DNA of 64,000 nucleotides from Anaerococcus nagyae (GCF_017874535.1 NZ_JAGGLS010000004.1:98574-162573), one strand, 5' to 3'; shown: positions 40,452 through 49,619, numbered from the stretch's first letter. Notes: generated by a model from the sequence alone, not told the origin. Numbers and translations are program-made.

Positions 40452-40557
40452 TGTTCCCCCAATTTAGGTATATTTTTACAATATTATTATAACATACTTT
40501 TTATTAACTTGCATTCCCTTAATATAATTAATTACAATTTTTTAATAAAAATAGATA

Positions 40558-42213
40558 TTATGATAAACCTACTATTTTATTGTTAGAATCTATATCTATT
40601 TCATAAGCATTAGGTGTTTTTGGCAATCCTGGCATAGTTAAAATATTAGAAGTATAAGCTACTATAAATCCTGCACCTGCATTAATTCTAGCTTCTCTTA
40701 TTGTTATATCATAATCTTTATCTGTTATTCTAATATTAGGATCATCAGAAAAAGAGTAAGGTGTTTTTGCGACACATATTGGAAGATTATCATAACCTAG
40801 ATCTTCAATTCTTTTTATATCTTTATTTGCTTTTTTTGTATAAACAACATCTTTTGCCCTATATATATCCTTTGATATCTTTTCAAGTTTTTCTTTAATA
40901 GTTAAGTTAACATCGTATAAAAACTCAAACCCATTATCTTTTTCACATAAATCTACAACTTCATTTGCAAGATCTATTCCTCCTTGTGATCCGTTGGCGA
41001 ATACGGTTGTTTCTATGGCATTTACTTCCATAGATTTTGTAAGAGATTTAAGTTGGCTTATTTCTTCATCAGTATCTGTATCAAACTTATTAATAGCTAC
41101 TACTATATTAGTTCCAAATTTTTTCATATTCTCAATATGTATCTTTAAGTTCTCAAATCCCTTATTTAAGTAGTCTAAGTTTTCTTCTTGAAGAGCATCT
41201 GAAGGCATACCCGCTTGATATTTTAAAGATCTAATAGATGTAACTATTACTGTTGCATCAGGTTTTATATCACCTAATCTACATTTTATATCGTTAAACT
41301 TTTCTGCACCTAAGTCAGCTCCAAATCCAGCTTCTGTTACTACATAATCAGATATAGCTAAAGCCGTTTTTGTAGCTATTAAGGAATTACAACCATGTGC
41401 AATATTCGCAAATGGCCCACCATGTATTATGGCTGGAGTATTTTCTATTGTTTGAACAAGATTCGGTTTTAATGCATCTTTCATTAGCACAGCTACAGAT
41501 CCAGTTGCTTTAATATCATCAACAGTAACTGGATTATTATAAATATCATATGCTACAATCATTTTGCCTACACGCCTCTTAAAATCATCAAGGCTTGTTG
41601 CTAAACATAAAACTGCCATCATTTCTGTAGCAACAGTTATATCGAATTTATCTTCACGAATAACCCCATCAGTCTTATTGCCCATGCCTATTACAACATT
41701 TCTTAATGCTCTATCATTTAAATCTACGCATCTTCTCCAAACAATTTGTTTTGGATCAATGTTCTTTTCATTTCCTTGGTATATATGATTATCAATAATA
41801 GCTGCAACAAGATTTACAGAAGATGTTATAGCGTGAAAATCTCCAGTGAAATGTAGATTAATTTCATCCATTGGTAAAACTTGGGAGTATCCACCACCTG
41901 TTGCTCCACCTTTTCTACCAAAAGATGGTCCAAGTGATGGTTCTCTTAATACTGAAATTGCGTTTTTACCAACTTTATTTAAAGCCATTGAAAGTCCAAT
42001 ATTAACAGTTGTCTTTCCTTCACCACTTGGTGTAGGATTAGTTGCGGTAACTAAAACTAACTTTGAATCTTTTTTATCTTTTTGTAAATAGGATAAATCT
42101 ATTTTAGCTTTATATTTGCCTAGTTTCTCATAATCTTCTAAACCTATTTTTTCACAGATTTGGTCAATGTCTTCTAAATTTGCTTCTTGAGAAATTTCTA
42201 TATCAGTCTTCAT
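40558..42213 (-). CDS. fhs: Formate-tetrahydrofolate ligase
   Basis: 551 residues. ATP-dependent formation of 10-formyl-THF. TNPTPSGEGKTTVNIGL (P-loop near 63), REPSLGPSFGRKGGATGGGYSQVLPMDEINLHFTGD and TEAGFGADLGAEKF are diagnostic. It is seven bases after gatD, apparently the last gene of a murT-gatD-fhs transcript; that pairing looks like chance operon membership. No clear terminator follows in the 106-base gap. Confidence 0.97.
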   Translation of the reverse strand: MKTDIEISQEANLEDIDQICEKIGLEDYEKLGKYKAKIDLSYLQKDKKDSKLVLVTATNPTPSGEGKTTVNIGLSMALNKVGKNAISVLREPSLGPSFGRKGGATGGGYSQVLPMDEINLHFTGDFHAITSSVNLVAAIIDNHIYQGNEKNIDPKQIVWRRCVDLNDRALRNVVIGMGNKTDGVIREDKFDITVATEMMAVLCLATSLDDFKRRVGKMIVAYDIYNNPVTVDDIKATGSVAVLMKDALKPNLVQTIENTPAIIHGGPFANIAHGCNSLIATKTALAISDYVVTEAGFGADLGAEKFNDIKCRLGDIKPDATVIVTSIRSLKYQAGMPSDALQEENLDYLNKGFENLKIHIENMKKFGTNIVVAINKFDTDTDEEISQLKSLTKSMEVNAIETTVFANGSQGGIDLANEVVDLCEKDNGFEFLYDVNLTIKEKLEKISKDIYRAKDVVYTKKANKDIKRIEDLGYDNLPICVAKTPYSFSDDPNIRITDKDYDITIREARINAGAGFIVAYTSNILTMPGLPKTPNAYEIDIDSNNKIVGLS

Positions 42214-42219
42214 TATTTA

Positions 42220-42870
42220 TTAATTCCTTTCTTCAATTTTGTTTAGTAGATCATTACATAAATTATTGTTTCTTGCCAAAAGTGGTCCATGTAAATATGT
42301 ACCTATGGTGTTTTTATATCTAAAACCTTCAGTTTTATCTTTTCCATTATTGCCATTTCCCTCAATAACCATTCCCAAAGCTTTTTGATCCTTAGATAAG
42401 TAGGTTACTCCGCCATGATTTTCAAATCCTTCATAAATTTTCTTAGATAAATTATCCTTAATTTTAATCTGACCTGTAAATCTAGCTCCATCTTGTTGAT
42501 TTTCAGTATAATGATCAAAAATATTTAACCCATTAATCTTGTTATTATAAGCATCATAATAATATTTGCCCAATAATTGATATCCACCACAAATGGCAAG
42601 AAAAACACCTGATTCTTCTATGTAATTAGCCAGTTCATCTCTTTTTCCTAATAAGTCTTCTTGAACAATTTTTTGTTCATAATCTTGTCCACCCCCAAAA
42701 AATACAAAATCATATTTTTCTGGGACAAACTCATCTCCTAAACTAATTATCTCTGTTTCTACTTCATAACCTCTCTTTCTTGCTTCGTGGGAAAAGGCCA
42801 TGATATTTCCTATATCCCCATAAGTATTTAATAAATTGCCATAAAGATGACAAATTATAAGTTTTTTCAT
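42220..42870 (-). CDS. gatD: Lipid II isoglutaminyl synthase, glutaminase subunit GatD
   Basis: 216 residues. CobB/CobQ-like class I glutamine amidotransferase: FFGGGQDYEQ, the nucleophilic Cys in LAICGGYQLLGKYY near 94, and the catalytic His in YLHGPLL near 198. It supplies ammonia to MurT for amidation of D-Glu in lipid II. It overlaps murT by four bases. Confidence 0.93.
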   Translation of the reverse strand: MKKLIICHLYGNLLNTYGDIGNIMAFSHEARKRGYEVETEIISLGDEFVPEKYDFVFFGGGQDYEQKIVQEDLLGKRDELANYIEESGVFLAICGGYQLLGKYYYDAYNNKINGLNIFDHYTENQQDGARFTGQIKIKDNLSKKIYEGFENHGGVTYLSKDQKALGMVIEGNGNNGKDKTEGFRYKNTIGTYLHGPLLARNNNLCNDLLNKIEERN

Positions 42871-44195
42871 AAATCAAGAACCTCCCTTAGCCTTAACATA
42901 GCAGTATAAGTAGAAAGAATATAAATATTATCAGTTTTTGTATCTTTTATTACTTTTTTTATCTCATTTTCGTAATCAAATTCTTTTATTTCTCCATCAA
43001 ATATCTCAGCTATTTCTAGGCGTCTTTTCATATCTTTCTTACGCATACCTGATACATATATGTCTTTTATAGTTAAGTTAGAAAGATTTTCATAGTAGGA
43101 ATCATATATCCAGCTTACATCTGTCCCATCAGCATAATTATCATTTAAAAGACAGATTAAGGATATTGGCTCTTTTTCTAAAAGCATTAAATCTATTATT
43201 TGATTAAGACCAGTAGGGTTCTTTACGAGATTAATAGTAACATTTTTATCATAGATTTTAATATTTTCTTGTCGACCAAATACATTTTTTTGACTAGCTA
43301 AACCTTCATAAATCTCTTCATAACTTAAGCCTAATTCTTTTGCAACACTTAAAGCAGCTAAGGCATTGTATACATTATATAAACCTCCAACATTTACTTC
43401 GTAAAATTCATCGCCTACATAGAATGAGGAATAGTTGGCTTCAAGCTTTTTTATTTTATCAAGTTTATAAGTTATTTCAGGAGAGCTAAAGTCACAGCTT
43501 GTACAAGCAAAATCTCCTAGAGAAGAATAATTATTTAATTTGTACTTTAAGATGTGATTGCAATGAGGACAAAGTATACCATCAGAATTGGCATCTGCTT
43601 CTAAAATATAATCATCTTTCTCTTCCCTTTTATCTCTTATAGCAAAGTAAGACTTATTATATTTATCCATTTGATCATATGAAAATATTGGCAAATCACC
43701 ATTTGCAATAATTTTTGCATTTGGCATTACTTCCATACCTTGCATAAGTTTATTAAATATATTATAGATTTCTCCAAACCTATCCATTTGATCTCTAAAA
43801 ATATTTGTAAATATAACATAATCAGGCTTTATATTTCTGCCAATACGAACAAGATTTGCCTCATCTACCTCTAAGACTGCTATAGTTTCTTCTCTTTTTG
43901 GATTATCTAGAAGTGTAGTAATAATACCTTGAACCATATTAGAGCCTGATTCGTTAGTATAAACCTTATCGTAGTGTTGCCTTAATATATTTGCTAAAAA
44001 ATGGGTTGTCATTGTTTTTCCGTTTGTACCTGTTACAAAAACAAATTTTGTATTTTTTGATAACTCATCCAATATATTTTTATCAAGTTTATAAGCTACA
44101 TAACCTGGAAGTGCTGTAGCGTTGTGACGAGTAAGTCTTAGACCAGCTCGTACTATTTTTGCTATTTCTTTTGTAAATTTACTTTTTATTGTCAT
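42867..44195 (-). CDS. murT: Lipid II isoglutaminyl synthase, Mur-ligase-like subunit MurT
   Basis: 442 residues. Mur-ligase fold: VTGTNGKTMTTHFLANIL (P-loop), TNIFRDQMDRFGE, and a four-Cys ribbon (CPHCNHILKYK ... CTSCDF) inserted in the central domain as in known MurT, then the DUF1727-type C-terminus (NPTGLNQII, NDNYADGTDVSWIYD). With GatD it amidates the stem peptide, typical of Gram-positive cell walls. Confidence 0.94.
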   Translation of the reverse strand: MTIKSKFTKEIAKIVRAGLRLTRHNATALPGYVAYKLDKNILDELSKNTKFVFVTGTNGKTMTTHFLANILRQHYDKVYTNESGSNMVQGIITTLLDNPKREETIAVLEVDEANLVRIGRNIKPDYVIFTNIFRDQMDRFGEIYNIFNKLMQGMEVMPNAKIIANGDLPIFSYDQMDKYNKSYFAIRDKREEKDDYILEADANSDGILCPHCNHILKYKLNNYSSLGDFACTSCDFSSPEITYKLDKIKKLEANYSSFYVGDEFYEVNVGGLYNVYNALAALSVAKELGLSYEEIYEGLASQKNVFGRQENIKIYDKNVTINLVKNPTGLNQIIDLMLLEKEPISLICLLNDNYADGTDVSWIYDSYYENLSNLTIKDIYVSGMRKKDMKRRLEIAEIFDGEIKEFDYENEIKKVIKDTKTDNIYILSTYTAMLRLREVLDL

Positions 44196-44232
44196 AAGAT
44201 AAATATATCTTAAAAACTAAATTAATCAATTA

Positions 44233-44502
44233 TTAATGCACTATGTTAAAGCTTAGACAATCTATTGATTTATTCACTTCATTTTTATCTATAGAATCTA
44301 TCCTGATAAATCTCTGATTTTTGATCTCTTCAATAAATTTTTCTATATTTGTTTCTTCTCCTTTTACATACACCTCAACATCTCCATTGGATAAATTTTT
44401 TACAGTACCAACTAACTTAAGCTTATCGGCTATCATTTTTGAAGTATATCTAAAACCTACCCCTTGTACTCTACCTTTGAATATTAAATGATATGTTTTC
44501 AT
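44233..44502 (-). CDS. acyP: Acylphosphatase
   Basis: 89 residues. HLIFKGRVQGVGFRYTSKMIADKL carries the catalytic Arg, and LSNGDVEVYVKGEETNIEKF follows with the usual GxVE motif. The start at 44502 is preceded by AAAGGAG; the longer in-frame ORF would run into the copA promoter. Divergent from copA and 37 bases upstream of murT. Confidence 0.93.
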   Translation of the reverse strand: MKTYHLIFKGRVQGVGFRYTSKMIADKLKLVGTVKNLSNGDVEVYVKGEETNIEKFIEEIKNQRFIRIDSIDKNEVNKSIDCLSFNIVH

Positions 44503-44537
44503 ATTTGCTCCTTTTGCTTGTAATATATACCCTTTGC

Positions 44538-44590
44538 TTGACAATGTATATAAGCAATCGTTAAATGATATTAACACCCCCACAGGGTGT
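44538..44590 (+). promoter_or_regulatory. copA promoter with probable CsoR operator
   Basis: TTGACA (44538-44543), 17 bases, TTAAAT (44561-44566). Directly after the -10 lies the C/G-tract inverted repeat ACACCC-5-GGGTGT at 44574-44590, similar to CsoR sites. csoR is the second gene of the operon, so copper-relieved autorepression is likely. Confidence 0.7.
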
Positions 44591-44603
44591 GGAAGGAGGT
44601 TAT

Positions 44604-47186
44604 ATGAAAAAACGCTACGATGTAACAGGTATGACTTGTGCGTCTTGCCAAGCCAATGTTACAAGAGCAGTTGAAAAACTTGGCGTTAATGATGTAAATG
44701 TAAATCTTATCAATGAATCTATGAGTGTAGATTATGATGAAGATAAATTAAGCGATGATGATATAATCCATGCTGTAGAAAAAATAGGTTATGGAGCTAG
44801 CTTAAAAGATAAAGAAAAATCAGCCACAGCTGACAAACCTAAAGAAAAAGACCAAGAGGAAAGTCATACTAAATTTAGGTTAAAAGTATCCTTAGCTTTC
44901 TTAATCCCACTTTTGTATATAGCTATGGGACCAATGATTGGTTTGCCAGTTCCTACTTTTATACAAGGAAGAGAAGGCTCTATAAATAATGCCTTTATAC
45001 AATTTATACTAACTATTCCAGTATTAGTAGTAAATAGAAAATTTTTTATAAATGGATTTAAAGGATTATTTAATAAAGCTCCGAACATGGATACCCTAGT
45101 AGCTTTAGGTGCAAGTGCAGCAACACTTTATGGGATTTTTGCTATAATGCGAATGGCCTATGGTTTTGGATTTAACCAACCAGAAATTATAGATCAATAT
45201 ATGCATAACCTATATTTTGAGTCTGCTGCTATGATTCTAACTTTAATAACTCTTGGTAAATATTTTGAAGCTAGATCAAAGGGTCAAACTAAAGCATCCC
45301 TAGAAAATTTAATAAATCTAGCACCCAAAAAAGCAACAATTCTTGTTGATGGTAAGGAAAAAAGCGTAGATGTTTCTGAGATAGAAAAAGGAGATATAAT
45401 CTTAATTAGACCTGGAGATTCTATTCCAGTGGATGGTGAGATTATAGAAGGCTCTTCCCTACTTGATGAAGCAGCTTTAACTGGTGAATCTATTCCTGTT
45501 AATAAGGGTGTTGGTGATGAAGTAATCACTGCAACTATTAACAAAGAAGGTTCATTTAAATTTAAAGCTACCAAAGTTGGAGAAGATACAACTCTTGCCC
45601 AAATTATAAATCTAGTAAATGAAGCAAATGAAACCAAGGCTCCAATCGCTAAAATGGCAGATGAAATTTCAGCTATATTTGTACCAGCTGTAATTTTAAT
45701 TTCTATTGTTACATTCATAGTATGGATGGCACTAGGTTACAATTTTGAATTTGCATTAAATCTAATGATTTCAGTTTTAGTTATATCCTGTCCATGTGCC
45801 TTAGGTCTAGCTACACCGATGGCAATAATGGTTTCTACTGGAAAATCCGCAGAACTAGGTTTATTATTTAAAAACGCAGAAAGTTTAGAAAACTTAAGTA
45901 AAGTTGATACTATATTACTAGATAAAACAGGAACTATTACTGAAGGTAGACCTCAAGTTACAGATGTAAAAACTGATATAGACCATAATGAGTTTATAAA
46001 ACTTGCAGCTTCTATAGAAAAATCATCTGAACACCCATTAAGTAATGCAATAGTTACCTATGCTGAGGAAAATAATATAGCTTCAGAAAATGTATCAGAC
46101 TTTAACGCTATTTCTGGTAAAGGAATAAGCGCAACATATAATGGGCAAAGATACCTAGCAGGTAACTTAAGACTAATGAAAGAAAACAATATAGATCTTA
46201 AAAACTATATTGAAATAGCTGATACTTATGCAAATGAAGGCAAGACTTCTATGTACTTTGCTGATGAAAATAAAGTAATTGGTCTAATAGCTGCTAAAGA
46301 CTTACCAAAAGCAACTTCAAAAGTTGCCATAGATGAGCTTAAAAATCTAGGGTATGAAGTAACTATGGTAACTGGAGATAACGAAAAAACAGCAGAAGCA
46401 ATCAGATCTGACTTAGGTATTGATAAAAAATTTGCTGATGTCCTACCTCAAGATAAAGATAAAGTTGTAAAACAATTGCAAGATATGGGTAAAAAAGTAA
46501 CCATGGTAGGTGATGGTATTAATGATGCGCCTGCTCTTGCAAGAAGTGATATAGGTATTGCAATAGGAAATGGAACAGATGTCGCTATAGATTCTGCAGA
46601 TGTTGTACTAATGAGAAATTCACTACTCGATATAGTAAGTGCATTAGAACTTTCTAAATCAACAATTAAAACTATAAAGCAAAATCTATTCTGGGCTTTC
46701 TTTTATAATATAATACTAATTCCAGTAGCTGCTGGATTGCTATATCCTTTAAAAGGAATAATGCTTAATCCAATGTTTGCAGCTTTTGCAATGAGTATGT
46801 CATCTATCTTTGTTTGCCTTAACTCTTTAAGGCTTAAAGGATTTAGCCCTAATTTTAAAAATAAAGAGGCAATAGATAAATTAAATAAAAAAAGTATTAA
46901 TAAAAATATAGAAAACCTACCAAATGAAAATAAAGAATATATTAAAGGAGAAGAAAAAATGGCAACAACAAATAAATTAATAGTTAATGTAGATGGAATG
47001 AGCTGTGAGCACTGTAAAGCTCATGTAACAAAAGCACTTGAAGAATTAGCATTTGTTGAAAAAGTTGACGTAAGCCTTGAAAATAACAATGCTACTGTAG
47101 ATTATTTTGGCACAGCAGATGAAGATGCTATAAAAAATGCAATCATAGATGCTGGATATGAATATAAGGGTATTGAATACAAATAA
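44604..47186 (+). CDS. copA: Copper-exporting P1B-type ATPase with C-terminal CopZ-like domain
   Basis: 860 residues, longer than usual. N-terminal heavy-metal domain with GMTCASC near 9, eight membrane helices, actuator TGES, CPC metal site in SCPCALGLATP, phosphorylation site LLDKTGTITEG, SSEHPLSNAI and GDGINDAPALA. After the last helix a linker leads to a second HMA domain (GMSCEHC) in the final 75 residues, like a fused CopZ chaperone. The start at 44604 follows GGAAGGAGG. It exports Cu(I); csoR overlaps its stop. Confidence 0.95.
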   Translation: MKKRYDVTGMTCASCQANVTRAVEKLGVNDVNVNLINESMSVDYDEDKLSDDDIIHAVEKIGYGASLKDKEKSATADKPKEKDQEESHTKFRLKVSLAFLIPLLYIAMGPMIGLPVPTFIQGREGSINNAFIQFILTIPVLVVNRKFFINGFKGLFNKAPNMDTLVALGASAATLYGIFAIMRMAYGFGFNQPEIIDQYMHNLYFESAAMILTLITLGKYFEARSKGQTKASLENLINLAPKKATILVDGKEKSVDVSEIEKGDIILIRPGDSIPVDGEIIEGSSLLDEAALTGESIPVNKGVGDEVITATINKEGSFKFKATKVGEDTTLAQIINLVNEANETKAPIAKMADEISAIFVPAVILISIVTFIVWMALGYNFEFALNLMISVLVISCPCALGLATPMAIMVSTGKSAELGLLFKNAESLENLSKVDTILLDKTGTITEGRPQVTDVKTDIDHNEFIKLAASIEKSSEHPLSNAIVTYAEENNIASENVSDFNAISGKGISATYNGQRYLAGNLRLMKENNIDLKNYIEIADTYANEGKTSMYFADENKVIGLIAAKDLPKATSKVAIDELKNLGYEVTMVTGDNEKTAEAIRSDLGIDKKFADVLPQDKDKVVKQLQDMGKKVTMVGDGINDAPALARSDIGIAIGNGTDVAIDSADVVLMRNSLLDIVSALELSKSTIKTIKQNLFWAFFYNIILIPVAAGLLYPLKGIMLNPMFAAFAMSMSSIFVCLNSLRLKGFSPNFKNKEAIDKLNKKSINKNIENLPNENKEYIKGEEKMATTNKLIVNVDGMSCEHCKAHVTKALEELAFVEKVDVSLENNNATVDYFGTADEDAIKNAIIDAGYEYKGIEYK
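46959..47186 (+). CDS. copZ: Possible internally initiated CopZ-like copper chaperone
   Basis: Within copA and in its frame, AAAGGAG (46944-46950) stands eight bases before an ATG at 46959. From there a complete 75-residue HMA protein follows (VNVDGMSCEHCKAHVTKAL, ending KGIEYK), the size and form of free-standing CopZ. The site looks like the remains of a separate gene fused to copA by loss of the stop. A free CopZ may therefore be made in addition to the fusion; this is an inference. Confidence 0.45.
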   Translation: MATTNKLIVNVDGMSCEHCKAHVTKALEELAFVEKVDVSLENNNATVDYFGTADEDAIKNAIIDAGYEYKGIEYK

Positions 47187-47461
47187 TGCATGCTGATAAG
47201 GCAAAGACAATAAGAAAGCTCAAAACCGTTGGTGGACAAATCGATGGTTTAATAAAAATGGTTGAAGATGATCGATATTGTATAGATGTAAGTAACCAAA
47301 TTATGGCATCTATATCTATACTTAAAAATATTAATAAAGATGTATTATCAGCACACCTCAGCCATTGTGTATATGAAACTTTAGAAAATAATGATCCCGA
47401 CGATGCTAAAGAAAAATTAGCAGAAATTGAGAGTATCATTAATAAGCTCAATAGACTTTAA
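47186..47461 (+). CDS. csoR: Copper-sensing repressor CsoR
   Basis: 91 residues. DUF156 family: KAKTIRKLKTVGGQIDGLIKMVEDDRYCIDV with the first Cys, then LSAHLSHCV with the His and second Cys that bind Cu(I). The ATG overlaps the copA stop (TAATG) and has no clear ribosome site of its own, so it depends on copA translation. Confidence 0.92.
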   Translation: MHADKAKTIRKLKTVGGQIDGLIKMVEDDRYCIDVSNQIMASISILKNINKDVLSAHLSHCVYETLENNDPDDAKEKLAEIESIINKLNRL

Positions 47462-47492
47462 AGTCTCCCCCTTTTTTTATATAATATAATGA

Positions 47493-47536
47493 ATAAGTAC
47501 CATCTTTACTGTAAAAAACAGCAAGATGGTACTTAT
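47493..47536. terminator. Long hairpin between csoR and queT
   Basis: A 14-bp perfect stem, ATAAGTACCATCTT (47493-47506) with its complement (47523-47536); the loop contains a smaller CTGT/ACAG stem. It lies between convergent genes and probably terminates both. Confidence 0.7.
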
Positions 47537-47579
47537 CAGTTTTAAAGATTCACATCAAAAAGTATTATTTTCAAATATA

Positions 47580-48083
47580 TCAAAACTCTTTAATATATTT
47601 CATAAATCCTTTATTATCTTCTAATATTTTAAAAGTTATCACAGCTATAATACTTACCATAATAAATTCACTAGCCATAAAAGAAAATAGCATTGTTATA
47701 AAAGCGCCAGTATTATCTAAAATTATATATGTTCCAATAGCAGGAACAGATACCATTAATACTGGAAATAGAGATGCTATAAATAATTTATCTGTTTTCT
47801 CCATAAGTTTAAAAGCTACATAAGAAGAAAGCGTTCCAAATATTAAGTCAAACCATACCATAGGGCTAAATAAATTTGCAATTGCACATCCTAAAACAAG
47901 ACCTGGTATAAATCTTTTATTGTAAAATACCAATAAAACTAAGATTTCCGAAAATCTAAATTGAATAGGTCCATATTGCGGCATAGGAATAACTAAGGTT
48001 AATACTGCATACAAGGCAGCTACTACTGCTGATCCAACTAGATATCTAGTATCATTTGTAAGTTTACTTTTGTCTTTATTCAT
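47580..48083 (-). CDS. queT: Queuosine precursor transporter QueT
   Basis: 167 residues, five to six predicted membrane helices. ECF S-component of the QueT family (VPMPQYGPIQFRFSEILVLLVFYN-type region, here PMPQYGPIQFRFSE, and CAIANLFSPMVWFDLIFGT). The start at 48083 follows AAGGAG; a longer in-frame ORF upstream would include the leader. Imports a queuosine precursor, probably preQ1, via a shared ECF module that is not adjacent. Probable preQ1 riboswitch upstream. Confidence 0.88.
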   Translation of the reverse strand: MNKDKSKLTNDTRYLVGSAVVAALYAVLTLVIPMPQYGPIQFRFSEILVLLVFYNKRFIPGLVLGCAIANLFSPMVWFDLIFGTLSSYVAFKLMEKTDKLFIASLFPVLMVSVPAIGTYIILDNTGAFITMLFSFMASEFIMVSIIAVITFKILEDNKGFMKYIKEF

Positions 48084-48088
48084 TTTTT

Positions 48089-48131
48089 CTCCTTGATATT
48101 TTTTTAATAATGGGTGCCAAGAAACATTACC
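48089..48131 (-). promoter_or_regulatory. Probable preQ1-I riboswitch of queT
   Basis: On the - strand: TAATG and CATTA form the P1 stem around a loop containing TTTCTTGGCACC; an A-rich tail (TTAAAAAAATAT) follows, and CTTG of the loop can pair with CAAG that overlaps the AAGGAG ribosome site. This H-type pseudoknot layout and the CACC element match preQ1-I riboswitches and predict translational control. Confidence 0.65.
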
Positions 48132-48205
48132 TTGTAAATATACCTTAATTTTAAAACACTCCAAACGATTATTGAAGCTTAGCAAAGTTTGAGTAAAGTA
48201 TTGAT

Positions 48206-49114
48206 ATGAAAAAGCAAATTTTATTAGTGCCTTTGACTTTACTTCTAACTTCTTGTTCAACAAGCTTTAAAAGTAATGATGAAGAACTAATTGATCAAGA
48301 AAATATGAATATAATATCTGATATTAATGAACTTGCGATAAATACTTTTATAAACCGAGACAAATCAACTATCGTAAAAAATATAGATACTGCAATAGAA
48401 AATGAAAATATAAATTTTACTCCAAAAGTAAAATCAGATGTAAAAGAAGAAATAATTAAAAATGTTGAGAAACAAGCTGCTACCGACCCTAAAGCTAAAT
48501 GGGTTTATGATAACTATTACAATATAACTAATGTAGAAGCTTATCTTACAGGTAATGACACAGACACCATAGAATTCGTTTATAATATGAATCATGGAGA
48601 AACAGACTTTATAAGTACCCCAGGTGAATCTATAAAATTAAATCGAAAAACTCCTTATTACATACAATGGGATAATAGATGGGCTTATTTAGATCTTGGA
48701 GATAGAAACATAGGTATATCTGGATGTGGTCCAACTTCTGTATCAATGGTATTATCGAGATTAAAAGATGATCCTAATATAACACCTGACATAATAGCAA
48801 AAGATGCAAAAAATTATATGACAAGTGAAGGTATAGCTTGGAAATTTTTTTCTCAAGAAGCACAAAAATATAACTATGCTGTTAAAGATATAAACTTAGA
48901 TGAAAATGAAATGAAAGAAGCTCTAAAAAATGGTCCTATAATAGTTTCAGTAAAAAAGGGTTACTTTACGCTATTTGGTCATATTTTTGTAATAGATTCT
49001 TATAAAGATGGAAAATTCCTTATAAATGATCCAAATAGTGTAAAAAATACTATGCGTCCTTGGACATATGATGAGATAAGTGATCAAATAGTTCATATGT
49101 GGCAAATATATTAA
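48206..49114 (+). CDS. Lipoprotein with C39-like peptidase domain
   Basis: 302 residues. Signal peptide with lipobox LTSC; an N-terminal region of about 120 residues without recognised motif; then a Peptidase_C39_2-like papain fold: YIQWDNRWAYLDLG, ISGCGPTSVSMVLSRL with the catalytic Cys near 176, and GHIFVIDSYKDGKFLINDPNS with His and Asp/Asn. Substrate unknown; anchored outside the cell. The gene overlaps no neighbour and is followed by the tRNA promoter at once. Confidence 0.82.
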   Translation: MKKQILLVPLTLLLTSCSTSFKSNDEELIDQENMNIISDINELAINTFINRDKSTIVKNIDTAIENENINFTPKVKSDVKEEIIKNVEKQAATDPKAKWVYDNYYNITNVEAYLTGNDTDTIEFVYNMNHGETDFISTPGESIKLNRKTPYYIQWDNRWAYLDLGDRNIGISGCGPTSVSMVLSRLKDDPNITPDIIAKDAKNYMTSEGIAWKFFSQEAQKYNYAVKDINLDENEMKEALKNGPIIVSVKKGYFTLFGHIFVIDSYKDGKFLINDPNSVKNTMRPWTYDEISDQIVHMWQIY

Positions 49115-49115
49115 T

Positions 49116-49144
49116 TTGACAAGTTCAAAATGAAGTTGTATACT
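49116..49144 (+). promoter_or_regulatory. tRNA-Lys promoter
   Basis: TTGACA (49116-49121), 17-base spacer, TATACT (49139-49144), 18 bases before the tRNA. Confidence 0.85.
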
Positions 49145-49161
49145 ATATAAGTATTCACTTC

Positions 49162-49237
49162 GCACCATTAGCTCAGTTGGTAGAGCACCTGACTCTTAAT
49201 CAGGGTGTCCAGAGTTCGAGTCTCTGATGGTGCACCA
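49162..49237 (+). tRNA. tRNA-Lys (anticodon CTT)
   Basis: 76 bases with encoded CCA. Acceptor GCACCAT/ATGGTGC, D stem GCTC/GAGC, anticodon stem CCTGA/TCAGG around loop CTCTTAA (anticodon CTT, reads AAG), T arm CAGAG-TTCGAGT-CTCTG. Own promoter and terminator, so an isolated tRNA unit. Confidence 0.97.
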
Positions 49238-49250
49238 AGTAATTAAAATG

Positions 49251-49277
49251 GAGAGTTTATTAACTCTCTATTTTTTT
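49251..49277 (+). terminator. Terminator of tRNA-Lys
   Basis: GAGAGTT-TATT-AACTCTC followed by TATTTTTTT. Confidence 0.9.
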
Positions 49278-49287
49278 GCACAAAAAT

Positions 49288-49311
49288 AGTATGAGTTTTT
49301 ACACTCATACT
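49288..49311 (-). terminator. Terminator of the DUF4298 operon
   Basis: AGTATGAGT/ACTCATACT, 9 bp with a 6-base loop, followed on the - strand by ATTTTTG. The stem includes part of the stop codon of the upstream gene. Confidence 0.8.
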
Positions 49312-49618
49312 AATTATCCTTATCTTGAATCATATAATTTGCAAGATCTAAAAGCTCACGCGCCATATAATAATTATCTCCTAGTAAATCATATATAGCG
49401 TCCTCAGTTAAAATTCCTTGATTTATATCATCTGGAATTTCTCCTTTATTTGATGCATCATGATCTTTTATAAAATCTTCACTATAATAATATTTCTCTA
49501 ATTTTTCTAATTCTTTTTGATGATCTTTAAAGTCTTTTAAGGATTTAGAAAGATCTTCTAAAAGTTTTTGATGTTCTTCATATATTTTGGTATATTCTTT
49601 TATATGTTCATAATTCAT
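49310..49618 (-). CDS. DUF4298-like protein
   Basis: 102 residues, soluble, very Lys/Glu/Asp rich with a helical first half (residues about 10-45). The pattern LEKYYYSEDFIKDHDAS and ILTEDAIYDLLGDNYYMARELLDLANYMI resembles the DUF4298 family; no function is known. The start at 49618 follows AAAGGAAATAAA. It is the last gene after the alcohol dehydrogenase and serine hydrolase. Confidence 0.75.
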   Translation of the reverse strand: MNYEHIKEYTKIYEEHQKLLEDLSKSLKDFKDHQKELEKLEKYYYSEDFIKDHDASNKGEIPDDINQGILTEDAIYDLLGDNYYMARELLDLANYMIQDKDN

Positions 49619-49619
49619 T

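Noticed and set aside
45284..45718. 144-codon ORF opposite copA
   Set aside because: Antisense shadow of the conserved ATPase domain, with no start signals.
46944..46961. Programmed frameshift at the A-run before the CopZ-like domain
   Set aside because: The domain is already in frame with copA; internal initiation or simple fusion explains the sequence without a shift.
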